From positions 124,001 to 188,000 of the forward strand of contig CAWELH010000003.1 of assembly GCA_963809925.1 (NCBI GenBank): a stretch of DNA of 64,000 bases, read 5' to 3'. The DNA is from DASQZK01 sp963809925 (GTDB lineage: Bacteria; Bacteroidota; Bacteroidia; Bacteroidales; GCA-2748055). Shown in pieces: positions 17,904 to 26,806 of this stretch (the stretch's first letter is position 1; each line of letters begins with the position of its first letter). A model generated the notes under the pieces. The model searched no databases and was not told the DNA's origin. It saw nothing but the letters and a program-made list of their open reading frames with translations. A program made the position numbers and the translations under genes.

Positions 17904-20042
17904 CTACTTACTCAGGGCTTCCAGAACCCTCGCGGGCGTCATCGGAAGCTGGAAAAGGCGAACACCTGTGGCATCGAAAACACCATTTGCAATGAGACCG
18001 CCCATAGCAATGATGGCTGGTTCCCCGCCGCCCTGGGGAGCTGCATCGGGATGGTGCAGGATGACCGTTTCAATTTGAGGGAGCCATGAAAAATGAGGGA
18101 TGGTATAACTGTCGAAGTTATGATCGTGGATCTTGCCACCGGTGAACATGAGCTCTTCAGCAAGGGCATAGCCCAGGCCCATGGTTATACAGCCCTCCAT
18201 TTGTATGGTCGCTCCTTCGGGATTCACTGCCAGTCCCATATCCTGAGCGCAGGCTACCCTAATTACCTTGATCTTTCCGGTCTTTTTGTCAACGCTTACC
18301 TCCGCCATATGAGCAACATAGGTTCCTGCATCTGTACCGCAGGCAATACCGTATCCTCTTCCTGACGGTGCTTTGGCAGGCTTCCATCCGAACTTGTCGG
18401 CAACTGCCTTTAGTACGGCGATCATTTTTTCATCCTTAAGATTCTTAAGTCTGAAATCAAGCGGATCCATCCCGGCTGCAGAAGCCATGATATCGATTTG
18501 CGATTCCCGTGCAAAAGTATTGGTGTTATTTCCCGGGGCCCTCCAGGCTCCGGTCCCGAAAGGATGTACTTTTCCGTTGCCCGACATATACGACATGGTT
18601 TTCTGGTGAGGTACATCGTAGATGGTGTCGGAACCCCGTGAACCTGCAAAATACTGTGCATAATCCCACATCGTGATCATACCCTGACCTGAGATACCTG
18701 ATTTTACTTTTACAACGGCTGCGGGTCTGAACGTGTCATTGAAAAACTCTTCCTTCCTGTCCCACATCACGAGAACAGGTTTTCCACTCATCCTGGCAAG
18801 ACGGGCAGCCTCATGTGCCTGCAGATTATGGCTTTTTCCGCCGAAGCCTCCACCAACAAAAGGTGTGATCACCCTTACTTTTTCAAGTGGGAAATCGAGT
18901 AGCCTGGCGATTTCCTCCTGAGCCCGGAATGGGGTTTGTGTTGAGGCCCAGACGGTAATTTTATCACCTTCAATATGGGCAACCGCCGAATGAGGTTCCA
19001 TGGGAGCATGGGCTACATAACTGTTCAGGTATTCACTTTCAATGATCTTTGCCGCATGTTTACTGCCCTCTGCCAGATCGCCCTTTGCCGATACTGTTTC
19101 ACCTTCCCCTGCGACATGTAGCAAATGCGTAAAAATGGTTTTGTCATCAACTGGCATCTCATCATAGTCGTATTCGGCTTTGATTTTAGCGATAGCGATA
19201 TCAGCCATATCAGGGAAGTCGTGCAGCGCTGCGATGAAATCGCCTTCACGGTAAATTTCGATGCCCTCAATTTTTTCCGCTGCCGAGGTATCTGCATCTT
19301 TCAGCATTGCCCCGTGTGAGGGTGGACGCAGTACCCTGGCAAATTTTAATCCCGGGATACGAATGTCTCCTGCATACCTGGCCTCACCGGTCACCTTTTC
19401 AAGTGCATCCCGTCTGAGCTCAGGCTTTCCCATCATGATGAATTCCGTATAAGACTTAAGATCTGGTTTTTCAGTAAGATGTCTTTCAATTTTTTTACCC
19501 CTTGTCAGTTCAGCGTAGGTCACTTTATGATCTTTGTGTGAGGGATCATACACAAGACCGTTACTGACCTTCAGATTTTCTGCTGCAACACCTAGGTGAT
19601 CGGAGGCGAGGCTAAGGAGTACGGTTCTTGCTTCTGCTGCAGCAGCCCTCAGGGCCGGGCCGAAAAAGCGAGTCGACATGGAGCCGAAGGTACCCATATC
19701 CCAAGGGCAGAGATCGGTGTCGCCCATGACCATCGTTACATCATCAAAGTTGACGTCGAGTTCGTCAGCCAGCATCTGTGCTAGTGAGGTGATTATACCC
19801 TGGCCCATCTCGATTTTACCTGTAAAACAGCTCACTTTTCCTTCTTCATCCACCCTGAGAAAGGCATTGAAATCGGAAGGCAGACTTCTCCTCTTGTCCT
19901 GCGCCAGTAGATCAAAAGGTTCTGCTGCCAGGAAGGTCACAACTATACCGCTACCCATGAGTTTGAGAAAATCCCTTCTTTTAAACTGAAAGGTATATTG
20001 TTCATCCGTTGTACCGGATCCTAGGTTTTTTCCTTTTTTCAT
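17904..20042 (-). CDS. Exported molybdenum hydroxylase large subunit (xanthine dehydrogenase / IorB-like)
   Basis: A 712-residue molybdopterin-binding subunit of the xanthine dehydrogenase superfamily, closest in layout to isoquinoline oxidoreductase beta subunits. The N-terminus has a Tat-type motif KRRDFLKLMGSG, indicating export of the folded, cofactor-loaded enzyme. Cofactor-binding stretches include FTGKIEMGQGI, PFVGGGFGGKSH and GTGAWRAPGNN. The C-terminal GGGEPAIIAMG carries the conserved active-site Glu. The partner 2Fe-2S subunit is the preceding gene; there is no FAD subunit nearby. The enzyme likely hydroxylates an aldehyde or heterocycle in the periplasm and passes electrons to a respiratory carrier. 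The substrate is not evident. Confidence 0.88.
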   Translation of the reverse strand: MKKGKNLGSGTTDEQYTFQFKRRDFLKLMGSGIVVTFLAAEPFDLLAQDKRRSLPSDFNAFLRVDEEGKVSCFTGKIEMGQGIITSLAQMLADELDVNFDDVTMVMGDTDLCPWDMGTFGSMSTRFFGPALRAAAAEARTVLLSLASDHLGVAAENLKVSNGLVYDPSHKDHKVTYAELTRGKKIERHLTEKPDLKSYTEFIMMGKPELRRDALEKVTGEARYAGDIRIPGLKFARVLRPPSHGAMLKDADTSAAEKIEGIEIYREGDFIAALHDFPDMADIAIAKIKAEYDYDEMPVDDKTIFTHLLHVAGEGETVSAKGDLAEGSKHAAKIIESEYLNSYVAHAPMEPHSAVAHIEGDKITVWASTQTPFRAQEEIARLLDFPLEKVRVITPFVGGGFGGKSHNLQAHEAARLARMSGKPVLVMWDRKEEFFNDTFRPAAVVKVKSGISGQGMITMWDYAQYFAGSRGSDTIYDVPHQKTMSYMSGNGKVHPFGTGAWRAPGNNTNTFARESQIDIMASAAGMDPLDFRLKNLKDEKMIAVLKAVADKFGWKPAKAPSGRGYGIACGTDAGTYVAHMAEVSVDKKTGKIKVIRVACAQDMGLAVNPEGATIQMEGCITMGLGYALAEELMFTGGKIHDHNFDSYTIPHFSWLPQIETVILHHPDAAPQGGGEPAIIAMGGLIANGVFDATGVRLFQLPMTPARVLEALSK

Positions 20043-20104
20043 TGGATCATGTTTTATGCCCGGCTGTACCGGTTGTTAGATAAATCACATTTATCACCAA
20101 AACC

Positions 20105-20584
20105 TTATTCCTTTGTTTTCATCATTTTGGCTGCAGATTGGACGGCCTTCACAATCCGTTTGTGAGCACCGCAGCGGCACAGGTTTTCCTCCATGCCATC
20201 TATGATCTCCTCTTCAGTCGGATCAGGATTACCTGCAAGGAGCCCGGTGGCGGTAAGTATCATACCTGGTGTACAATAGCCGCATTGAAGAGCATCGTGA
20301 TCGATAAATGCCTGCTGAACGGGATGTAGTTTACCGTTTACTGCCAGGCCTTCGATGGTGGTGATCTTTTTACCTTCAGCGTCGGCGATGGTAAGCATAC
20401 AGGAGCGCACCGGTTCACCATCCAGCAGAACCGTACATGCACCACAAAATCCCAGGCCGCAGCCAAATTTGGTACCCATAAGACCCATTTCACTCCGGAG
20501 TACCCAGAGGAGTGTACTCTGTGGATCAGTTTCAAGGTTTACCTCTTTGCCATTGAGGGTGAAACGCAAGTTTTCTTTAATCAT
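20105..20584 (-). CDS. (2Fe-2S)-binding small subunit of molybdenum hydroxylase
   Basis: A 159-residue small subunit with the two clusters of this family. The plant-type ferredoxin cluster is CGLGFCGACTVLLDG with a further Cys in VRSC. The second cluster is CGYCTPGMI and CRCGAH. The C-terminus continues into the helical domain RIVKAVQSAAKMMK. It transfers electrons from the molybdenum centre. It has no signal of its own, so export would be with the Tat-signalled large subunit 62 nt downstream. The length is normal. The operon order is XdhC-MobA fusion, small subunit, large subunit. Confidence 0.94.
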   Translation of the reverse strand: MIKENLRFTLNGKEVNLETDPQSTLLWVLRSEMGLMGTKFGCGLGFCGACTVLLDGEPVRSCMLTIADAEGKKITTIEGLAVNGKLHPVQQAFIDHDALQCGYCTPGMILTATGLLAGNPDPTEEEIIDGMEENLCRCGAHKRIVKAVQSAAKMMKTKE

Positions 20585-20626
20585 AGCCGGAATATTATAT
20601 GTGAGTTTTGTGCTTTTACGTAGTAT

Positions 20627-22294
20627 TTAGGATTGGTCCCAGGTCATTTCACGCTGGTAATCGGAGGCTGTGTCGATATCTCTTAAAACCGATGAGAATT
20701 TTGTATCCAGTTCGAGAACATCGTGAGAATAATTTGTCAACAGCATCCGGAGACCTTTCTCCGGATCCAGATGATTAACGGCTTCCCTGTATTTAGCGTC
20801 GATCAACACGGGATGGCCCCGTCTTTTGTGATGGACAGGAACGACTATGCCCTTTCCTGAATGCTTCCATGATTCAATGATCATATCGATAAGTTCCGGT
20901 CTGATCATAGGTTGGTCGCCAAGAAATACCATAATTGCGTCGGCTTCTGCCGGGATCATCTGAAACCCCAAATGGACGGATGAAAACATTCCCTCCATGT
21001 ACCGTGGATTTTCGCATATTTCGACCGGGGAACCTGATAAATGTTTGCTGATAGCTTCTTTTTCCGCACCAATCACGACCATTGTTTTTCTCACCTGCGA
21101 TTTTCCGATCCTGTCAATCACGGTTTCAATAATGGTACTTTCGTCATATGACAAGAGCATTTTCGGTGTGCCCATGCGCTTTGATTCACCTGCAGCAAGA
21201 ACGAGGGCCCAGATTTGTTTGCATTGGATCCGATCCAGATTCCGACGTCTTTCAAAGACCAATTCAGCAGCGATGCTGACTGCAATTTCCTGAATTGTTG
21301 TTGAACCGATATCGAGTCCGATGGGTGCATGTACGCGTTCCCATTGTTTTGGCGTTGCCCAGCCCTGTTCAAGGAATTGTTCCATCATAAGCCTGGTCTT
21401 TCTCCTGCTTCCGATCATACCGATATACGCCACAGGTTTACTGATACAGGCTTTGAGAACTTCGGCATCACCGGCATGACCTCTGGTAACGATAACGATA
21501 TATGTATTTTCGTCTGGTGCCAGATTACTCACATAATTTGCAGCATCTTCAACGATAATCTCTCCGGCTTCGGGAAGGTTGGTTTGATTAGCCAGATCGG
21601 GCCTGTCGTCAACAACCCTGACGTCAAAATCGAGCAAAGAGGCCTGGTGTGTAAGTGCTTTGCCAATATGTCCGGCACCTGCAATGATCAGGCGTGGCAG
21701 AGGGTAAAATGGTTCCAGGAAAAAGGCGGCCGGCATGTCAGAGGAATTTTCTGCGTTAAGGTTGCCGGTAAACATTGGTTTTCTTTCGGTGATGCAAACA
21801 TTAATATTTCCGGTATCAAGAGTTGCGATGGGCCGTGGCAATTCGTCCTTTTCATTCTCAGCCCGCCAGTAGCGGAATATATTCAAACGGTCACCCTGTT
21901 CTGAACGGAATGCAGTAATCATGATTCCGGGGATGCCCTTCCTGAGTGATTCGGACAGCCTTTGATATTCATCCAGGTGCTTAACTGGTGAAGCATCGAT
22001 GAGAATACCTGCCTTTCCGCCACAAATTGCACCTCCCTTTATAGAAATATCTTCATTCAGTTCAAATTCGATATACGAAGATTTTCCAGAATTGAGGGCT
22101 TTAACGGCAGCCTTTATAGCTCCGGCTTCAAGAATACCACCACCCAGCGTGCCTGAGGTGATGCCGCCTGTGGTGATCAAAGCTGAACTGCCCGGGACCT
22201 GCGGCGCAGAACCAGTTTTTAAGACTAGCGTTGCGAGGCAAATTGAGCCGGGCTCAGGCTGTAATTCTGCCAGTGTCTGATATACGTTTCTCAT
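20627..22294 (-). CDS. XdhC/CoxI - MobA-like nucleotidyltransferase fusion, molybdenum hydroxylase maturation
   Basis: A 555-residue two-domain protein. Residues about 1-350 form an XdhC/CoxI domain (SICLATLVLKTGSAPQVPG, TSGTLGGGILEAG, CGGKAGILID, then a Rossmann-type LIIAGAGHIGKALTHQA and IGMIGSRRKTRLMM). Residues about 365-555 form a MobA/MocA-like nucleotidyltransferase (WALVLAAGESKRMGTPKMLL, MVFLGDQPMIRPELID, HKRRGHPVLID). XdhC binds and sulfurates molybdenum cofactor for hydroxylases. MocA adds CMP to form the cytosine dinucleotide cofactor. Fusion suggests that both steps happen on one protein. The start at 22294 (MRNVYQTLAELQPEPGS) fits the family; an in-frame ATG at 22345 is less likely. 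It starts the operon with the two enzyme subunits 42 nt downstream. Confidence 0.9.
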   Translation of the reverse strand: MRNVYQTLAELQPEPGSICLATLVLKTGSAPQVPGSSALITTGGITSGTLGGGILEAGAIKAAVKALNSGKSSYIEFELNEDISIKGGAICGGKAGILIDASPVKHLDEYQRLSESLRKGIPGIMITAFRSEQGDRLNIFRYWRAENEKDELPRPIATLDTGNINVCITERKPMFTGNLNAENSSDMPAAFFLEPFYPLPRLIIAGAGHIGKALTHQASLLDFDVRVVDDRPDLANQTNLPEAGEIIVEDAANYVSNLAPDENTYIVIVTRGHAGDAEVLKACISKPVAYIGMIGSRRKTRLMMEQFLEQGWATPKQWERVHAPIGLDIGSTTIQEIAVSIAAELVFERRRNLDRIQCKQIWALVLAAGESKRMGTPKMLLSYDESTIIETVIDRIGKSQVRKTMVVIGAEKEAISKHLSGSPVEICENPRYMEGMFSSVHLGFQMIPAEADAIMVFLGDQPMIRPELIDMIIESWKHSGKGIVVPVHHKRRGHPVLIDAKYREAVNHLDPEKGLRMLLTNYSHDVLELDTKFSSVLRDIDTASDYQREMTWDQS

Positions 22295-22516
22295 CACAGC
22301 ATTTGTATTGAAACATGCAACATCTCCACCGGGCATGGATGGCATCGTTCATAACCGGTAAAATTCCGCCACGTCAGGAATACCAAGTTAATTCATTGGC
22401 GCTTTGAAAGAAAGTACCTCTGCAGATTTTTTATTAATTAAGACAGATTTCAAATTAGGGCAGAGTCTGTATATCGCAGGCGGCATGAGGCAGCCAGAAT
22501 TTAACCATCAGGCCGG

Positions 22517-23185
22517 TCAGAAGCCGAACTGATCACTAATATGTTTTAAAAGCTTTTCCCTGATCACATTCATTTGCCACAACGTTCCGCCCAGTTCCTG
22601 CATGGATGTGACACCTTTGTCAGGAAGTCCGCATGGATTGATATAAGTGAAATAGCTGAGATCGGTGTTCACATTTAAAGCCAGTCCGTGCATGGTAATC
22701 CCCCTGCTGGCTCTTACACCGATGGCACAGATCTTTTTATCTGCTCCTGTCTTGAGGTCATTTACCCATACTCCGGTGATGCCATTGAGCCTGTATGCAG
22801 AAATTTCTAAATTTGCAAGCATAGCGATAACGGACGATTCCAGCTTTTCGATATATTTTCGGATACCAATCCGGTACATGTCCAAATCAAAGATTGGATA
22901 ACAAACGATCTGTCCGGGACCGTGATAGGTGATATCGCCTCCGCGGTCGATCTTGTAAAACTTAGCTCCTATTCTTTTCAGAAATGGCTCCGTGATAAGC
23001 AGGTTTTCTTTTTCGCCATGTCGTCCGAGTGTATAAACATGGGGATGTTCACATAAAAGGAGGTAGCCCGCTTTGGAATTTCCCTCAAGCTTTGATTTTA
23101 TCATTTCCTCAAACAAGGATTCCTGATAATCCCAGGCCTTTTTATAATCGATAAGCCCTAAATCTCTGATTTCCGGAACAGGCAT
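22517..23185 (-). CDS. lipB: Octanoyltransferase LipB
   Basis: A 222-residue LipB, which transfers octanoate from acyl carrier protein to lipoyl domains. Motifs present: EHPHVYTLGRHG, RGGDITYHGPGQIVCYPI, KKICAIGVRASRGITMHGLA (with the catalytic Lys in KICAIGVR) and INPCGLPDKG (with the catalytic Cys). The length is normal. It follows lipA by 3 nt on the same strand, so the two lipoate genes form an operon. It is cytoplasmic. Confidence 0.97.
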   Translation of the reverse strand: MPVPEIRDLGLIDYKKAWDYQESLFEEMIKSKLEGNSKAGYLLLCEHPHVYTLGRHGEKENLLITEPFLKRIGAKFYKIDRGGDITYHGPGQIVCYPIFDLDMYRIGIRKYIEKLESSVIAMLANLEISAYRLNGITGVWVNDLKTGADKKICAIGVRASRGITMHGLALNVNTDLSYFTYINPCGLPDKGVTSMQELGGTLWQMNVIREKLLKHISDQFGF

Positions 23186-23188
23186 AGG

Positions 23189-24058
23189 TTAGTTTTTATT
23201 AGGAATGGCCGGTTTCTTAAGGTGTCGTTCGGCATGGTAAGAAGAGCGTACAAGAGGTCCGCATTCTACAAATTTGAATCCCCGGGCAAGGCCTTCTTCA
23301 CGGTATGCGTTAAAAACCTCCGGGCGAATATACTCCGCAACGGGAATGTATCGTGGCCCCGGCCGTAAATACTGACCGATGGTGAACACCTCAACACCAG
23401 CCCGGCGAGCGTCATCCATACAGTCAAGAACTTCCTGAAATGTTTCACCGAATCCGGCCATGATACCGGTTTTAGTGGTAATTCCGGATTTCGAGATGTA
23501 ATTGAGAAGGCTGAGGCTGTCATCGTATGTGGCCACGCTCCGGATGGCCGGCGAAAGTCGTCTGACAGTCTCAAGGTTATGGGAGATTACTTCAGGGCCT
23601 GCATCGATTACAAGATCCAGAGCTGCATTTCCCCTTCTGAAATCGGGGATAAGAACTTCCATTGTAATGTCGGGACAGCGATTTTTAACAGCCAGTATAA
23701 CGGTTGCCCAGTGGGATGCCCCGCCGTCCTCCAGATCATCCCTGGCTACCGAAGTAATCACGGCATGCTTCAGATTCAGTTTGCTGATAGCATGGGCCAG
23801 TCTTTCCGGTTCCTCCCAGTCAAGAGTATCGGGCACTTTCGTTTCCACCTGGCAAAAACGGCAGTTTCGGGTACATTTGTCTCCCTGGATCATGAAGGTG
23901 GCCGTTCCGTTGTTCCAGCATTCACCCTTGTTGGGACAGTTGGCGCTGACACATACGGTATGAAGATTCTGCTCCGAGAGCAGTTTTTTTACTTTCGGGT
24001 AATTTTCAGTTCGCGGTGCTTCCACTTTCATCCATGACGGGAGTCGTTGCAGTGCCAT
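23189..24058 (-). CDS. lipA: Lipoyl synthase LipA
   Basis: A 289-residue radical SAM enzyme that inserts two sulfurs into octanoyl groups. The auxiliary cluster motif CVSANCPNKGEC, the radical SAM cluster CTRNCRFC, and the C-terminal RSSYHAE (the conserved RxSxY-type end) are all visible. I chose the ATG at 24056-24058 (MALQRLPSWMKVEAP) because the longer reading adds 22 residues without family match. It is the first gene of the lipA-lipB operon. Confidence 0.97.
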   Translation of the reverse strand: MALQRLPSWMKVEAPRTENYPKVKKLLSEQNLHTVCVSANCPNKGECWNNGTATFMIQGDKCTRNCRFCQVETKVPDTLDWEEPERLAHAISKLNLKHAVITSVARDDLEDGGASHWATVILAVKNRCPDITMEVLIPDFRRGNAALDLVIDAGPEVISHNLETVRRLSPAIRSVATYDDSLSLLNYISKSGITTKTGIMAGFGETFQEVLDCMDDARRAGVEVFTIGQYLRPGPRYIPVAEYIRPEVFNAYREEGLARGFKFVECGPLVRSSYHAERHLKKPAIPNKN

Positions 24059-24499
24059 TAAAGTTATCGTTTTGACTGGTATTGGAACAGATGACGGTGT
24101 AAAAATACGGATTCCGGACGACAATCACCAAACCTGTATAGCGTCAGAATAGCATAGAGAGCATACCAACGCAATAGCGGTATGAGCGGGTTGCTATTCT
24201 CCTGTATATCCTATATAAGGATGAACGGGGGCATGGGGAACCGGATGGTTGGGAGAATTACATTGCTGCTGTAAAACATATTTTGTGGAGGCTGAGATTT
24301 GTTCTTTTTGCGGATTAAGGGTGGTGGGTGGGGGGTGGGATCCCCTGAATAACAGTATATAAGAACAATATTACAGCATCTCCCTTCTCCAAAATATGCT
24401 AGCTGCCAGCCACTAATTTCCATATGAGAAAGCCAGACAACGAACTTTTTTTTATCTTTCTACAGTAAAGTCGATGATGATAATTTCAATTTTCAAGCT
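24059..24499. other. Intergenic region between lipA and the GH26 gene, with G-rich tract and imperfect inverted repeat
   Basis: This 441 nt stretch between divergent genes has no supported gene. It holds a G-rich tract on the plus strand at 24319-24339 with four runs of at least three G separated by short loops, a candidate G-quadruplex. The tract is flanked by an imperfect inverted repeat: ACATATTTTG near 24277-24286 against CAAAATATGC near 24390-24399, with partly matching sequence further in. Small hairpins such as ATCCTATATAAGGAT lie near 24208. The promoters of both genes should be here, but I see no perfect -7 box. Confidence 0.6.
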
Positions 24500-26629
24500 T
24501 TGAGACGAAGACTGACCCTTTTAATTGTCCTGTCCTTGATAATTCATACGGTTAACTCAGCAGGCCGTTCAACACAGGCAGATATACCTGCAAATTCATT
24601 TGGACGTAAGCTTCAGACAGCTGCGCAGCTGACGTATGCCTCGTACGATACGCTCTCCAATCCTGACCCGACCTCGGAGGCGGTGGCTTTATTCCGTTAT
24701 CTCCAGGATATGTCGGGCAAAAAGATTCTTTCTGGTCAAATGTGGGCACCCTGGGGTGTAGACGAAATAAACTTCCTGAAAAATACGACCGGCAAGTACC
24801 CTGCTGTTCGGGGTGCTGACCTGATCACAGAGAGTGCTAATACTTCGGAAATTCAGAATCTGATCAACTGGTGGAATCAGGGAGGGATACCAACCCTCAT
24901 GTGGCACTGGGGTGCACCGGGCGTGGGCGAGGGTTATGAAAACAGTAAGGTTGAAATTGATATTGACAAGTGCTTCCAGGAAGGAACAAAAGAATACAAT
25001 GAAATGTGGCGTGAACTGGCACTCAAAGCCGATCACCTTGAAGTCCTGAGGGATGCCCATGTGCCGGTGCTGTGGCGGCCATTGCATGAATTAAATGGCA
25101 GCTGGTTCTGGTGGGGGAAGAAGGGACCTGAACAGTTCAAGCGATTATGGCGGACGATGTATGATTATTTTGTGCATGACCGCGGACTGAATAATCTTAT
25201 CTGGGTATTGTGCTATACAGGATCCCCTGATGGTGCCTGGTATCCGGGTGATGAATACGTTGACATTGCAGGTGCCGATAGCTATGATGGTGGAGCTGAC
25301 GTGCATTCCGGGATGTACCAGGCTGTTCGCGGAATTATTAGTAACGATGAGGCGCCAGTCGCATACCATGAATGCGGCATACCTCCCAATCCGGATCAGT
25401 GTATCAAGCAGGGCGTGATGTGGTCATGGTGGATGATTTGGCATACCACCTGGCTCACAGGTAATGATGCGAATTATCTTAATTATGTATATCATCACGA
25501 TCTGGTTATCACCAGGGATGAAGTACCGGATATCACAACTGTATATGGATGGGACAATTCCTGTGTCCCCGCTGAAATTACACCGGAGATGAAAGTTGAT
25601 GAAGGTGCATGGCAACCCGGGAATACCGTATTTGTTGATTCGGCATCCACTGTCTCCTTTCATCCTGTTGCAAATATGGAGGGCAGCTGGAATTGGAGTG
25701 GATGCGGCCTTACCGGCACCGCTTCTGAACAAACCCTGACAACCGGGAGTAAATGCATTGCCACCGCTACGTTTACCAATACTTGCGGTGCTGTTACCAC
25801 ACAGGCATTCAACATTATCAGCAATTGTACATCGGCAAAGATCACTCCCTATGTACAGGTTGATGGCGGTAGCTGGAAACAAACAGCTGATCTTGGTGTC
25901 AGCTTTGGCTCCACCCTGGTTCTTGCCCCGGAAGCTGTCGCTGTCGGGAGCTGGAGCTGGAGTGGATGTGGTACCAGTGGCACTTCAAGAATACAAACCA
26001 TAAGCCCTACGGGTCCGTGCACGGCAGTGGCCCGATATACCAACAACTGTGGCGAGACCACATCACAGACTTATACCTTTACGTCCTGCCCGGCACCGTC
26101 GATCACTCCTTATCTTCAGGTGTTTGGTGGTTATTGGCAGATGGACACTGATGTGACGGTCGATCCTGGTGTGAAGGTTACGCTCAGTCCTCAGCCTGTA
26201 ACAGGGGGAACATGGGATTGGAGCGGATGCGGAATTACCGGTAACTCCCGTACACAATCGGTCACGACGGATAGCTCCTGTATAGCTTCGGCTACGTATA
26301 CCAATGATTGTGGAACTTCAGGCACCACTGATTTTCATCTGAATGTACACCGGGATGAAACCGGACTTATAAATCCGGATGAAAACAAGGCTCTTTATCT
26401 ACACCCCTATGCATGTCATGATATTCTCTACTTTGAGTTATCAATATTCCCTCAAAACAATCCCGTACTTGTAAATATCTATACCACATCCGGAAGCCGT
26501 GTTATGCAAGCTTCCCTGGATCCCTCCGTCGTTTCCCTTGATGTATCCCCTCTGAGACCTGATCTGTACATTATTACATTCAGATCTGACTTCTGCTCGG
26601 GCACCGGACGCTTTCTTAAAGCGGAGTGA
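24500..26629 (+). CDS. Secreted GH26 mannanase-like enzyme with three four-cysteine repeats
   Basis: A 709-residue exported enzyme starting at a TTG (no in-frame ATG precedes the signal peptide MRRRLTLLIVLSLIIHTVNS). Residues about 55-345 are a GH26 domain: SGQMWAPWGVDEINFL, GIPTLMWHWGAPGVGEG, the acid/base Glu197 in RPLHELNGSWFWWG, and the nucleophile candidate Glu291 in VAYHECGI. GH26 enzymes are mostly endo-beta-mannanases. Three repeats of about 87 residues follow (355-617), each with four regularly spaced Cys. The final about 75 residues look like a T9SS sorting domain (NPVLVNIYTTSGSRVMQ, LRPDLYIITF). The product is therefore likely placed on the cell surface. No SusC/SusD is adjacent. 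Confidence 0.87.
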   Translation: MRRRLTLLIVLSLIIHTVNSAGRSTQADIPANSFGRKLQTAAQLTYASYDTLSNPDPTSEAVALFRYLQDMSGKKILSGQMWAPWGVDEINFLKNTTGKYPAVRGADLITESANTSEIQNLINWWNQGGIPTLMWHWGAPGVGEGYENSKVEIDIDKCFQEGTKEYNEMWRELALKADHLEVLRDAHVPVLWRPLHELNGSWFWWGKKGPEQFKRLWRTMYDYFVHDRGLNNLIWVLCYTGSPDGAWYPGDEYVDIAGADSYDGGADVHSGMYQAVRGIISNDEAPVAYHECGIPPNPDQCIKQGVMWSWWMIWHTTWLTGNDANYLNYVYHHDLVITRDEVPDITTVYGWDNSCVPAEITPEMKVDEGAWQPGNTVFVDSASTVSFHPVANMEGSWNWSGCGLTGTASEQTLTTGSKCIATATFTNTCGAVTTQAFNIISNCTSAKITPYVQVDGGSWKQTADLGVSFGSTLVLAPEAVAVGSWSWSGCGTSGTSRIQTISPTGPCTAVARYTNNCGETTSQTYTFTSCPAPSITPYLQVFGGYWQMDTDVTVDPGVKVTLSPQPVTGGTWDWSGCGITGNSRTQSVTTDSSCIASATYTNDCGTSGTTDFHLNVHRDETGLINPDENKALYLHPYACHDILYFELSIFPQNNPVLVNIYTTSGSRVMQASLDPSVVSLDVSPLRPDLYIITFRSDFCSGTGRFLKAE
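25562..26350 (+). repeat. Three in-frame repeats of about 87 codons in the GH26 gene
   Basis: Residues 355-442, 443-529 and 530-617 of the GH26 protein are diverged copies. Each reads roughly ITPxxQVxGGxW ... GSWSWSGCGxTG ... CxAxAxYTNxCG. Cysteines fall at the same offsets (0, 47, 64 and 74) in all three. They are probably beta-sandwich modules with two disulfides each, spacing the catalytic domain from the sorting domain or binding glycan. Confidence 0.85.
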
Positions 26630-26714
26630 GATTTAGAGGCCGATTCAAAAAAGCTAATTTAATAAACGGTCTGACGTTGTAATTTAACTTTTCCGGTACT
26701 TTCCATATTCCTCT

Positions 26715-26722
26715 TATCTTTG
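26715..26722 (+). promoter_or_regulatory. Candidate -7 promoter box for trmO
   Basis: TATCTTTG matches TAnnTTTG and lies 85 nt upstream of the trmO start, in the gap after the GH26 gene. No TTG is present at the usual upstream distance, so support is weak. Confidence 0.35.
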
Positions 26723-26806
26723 TTTTATGCACTTTTAAGATTAATTTCGATAATTATATTACCCTGCTATTTTATTTTAATAGGCATTATTTTGTAGATA
26801 CTGAAA

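Noticed and set aside
17794..18089. Two plus-strand frames (94-96 codons) over the heptamer repeat
   Set aside because: They encode repetitive peptides produced by the 7-bp repeat and run antisense into the hydroxylase gene.
25424..25882. Minus-strand open frame of 152 codons in the GH26 gene
   Set aside because: It is antisense to a GH26/repeat gene with clear motifs and has no independent support.
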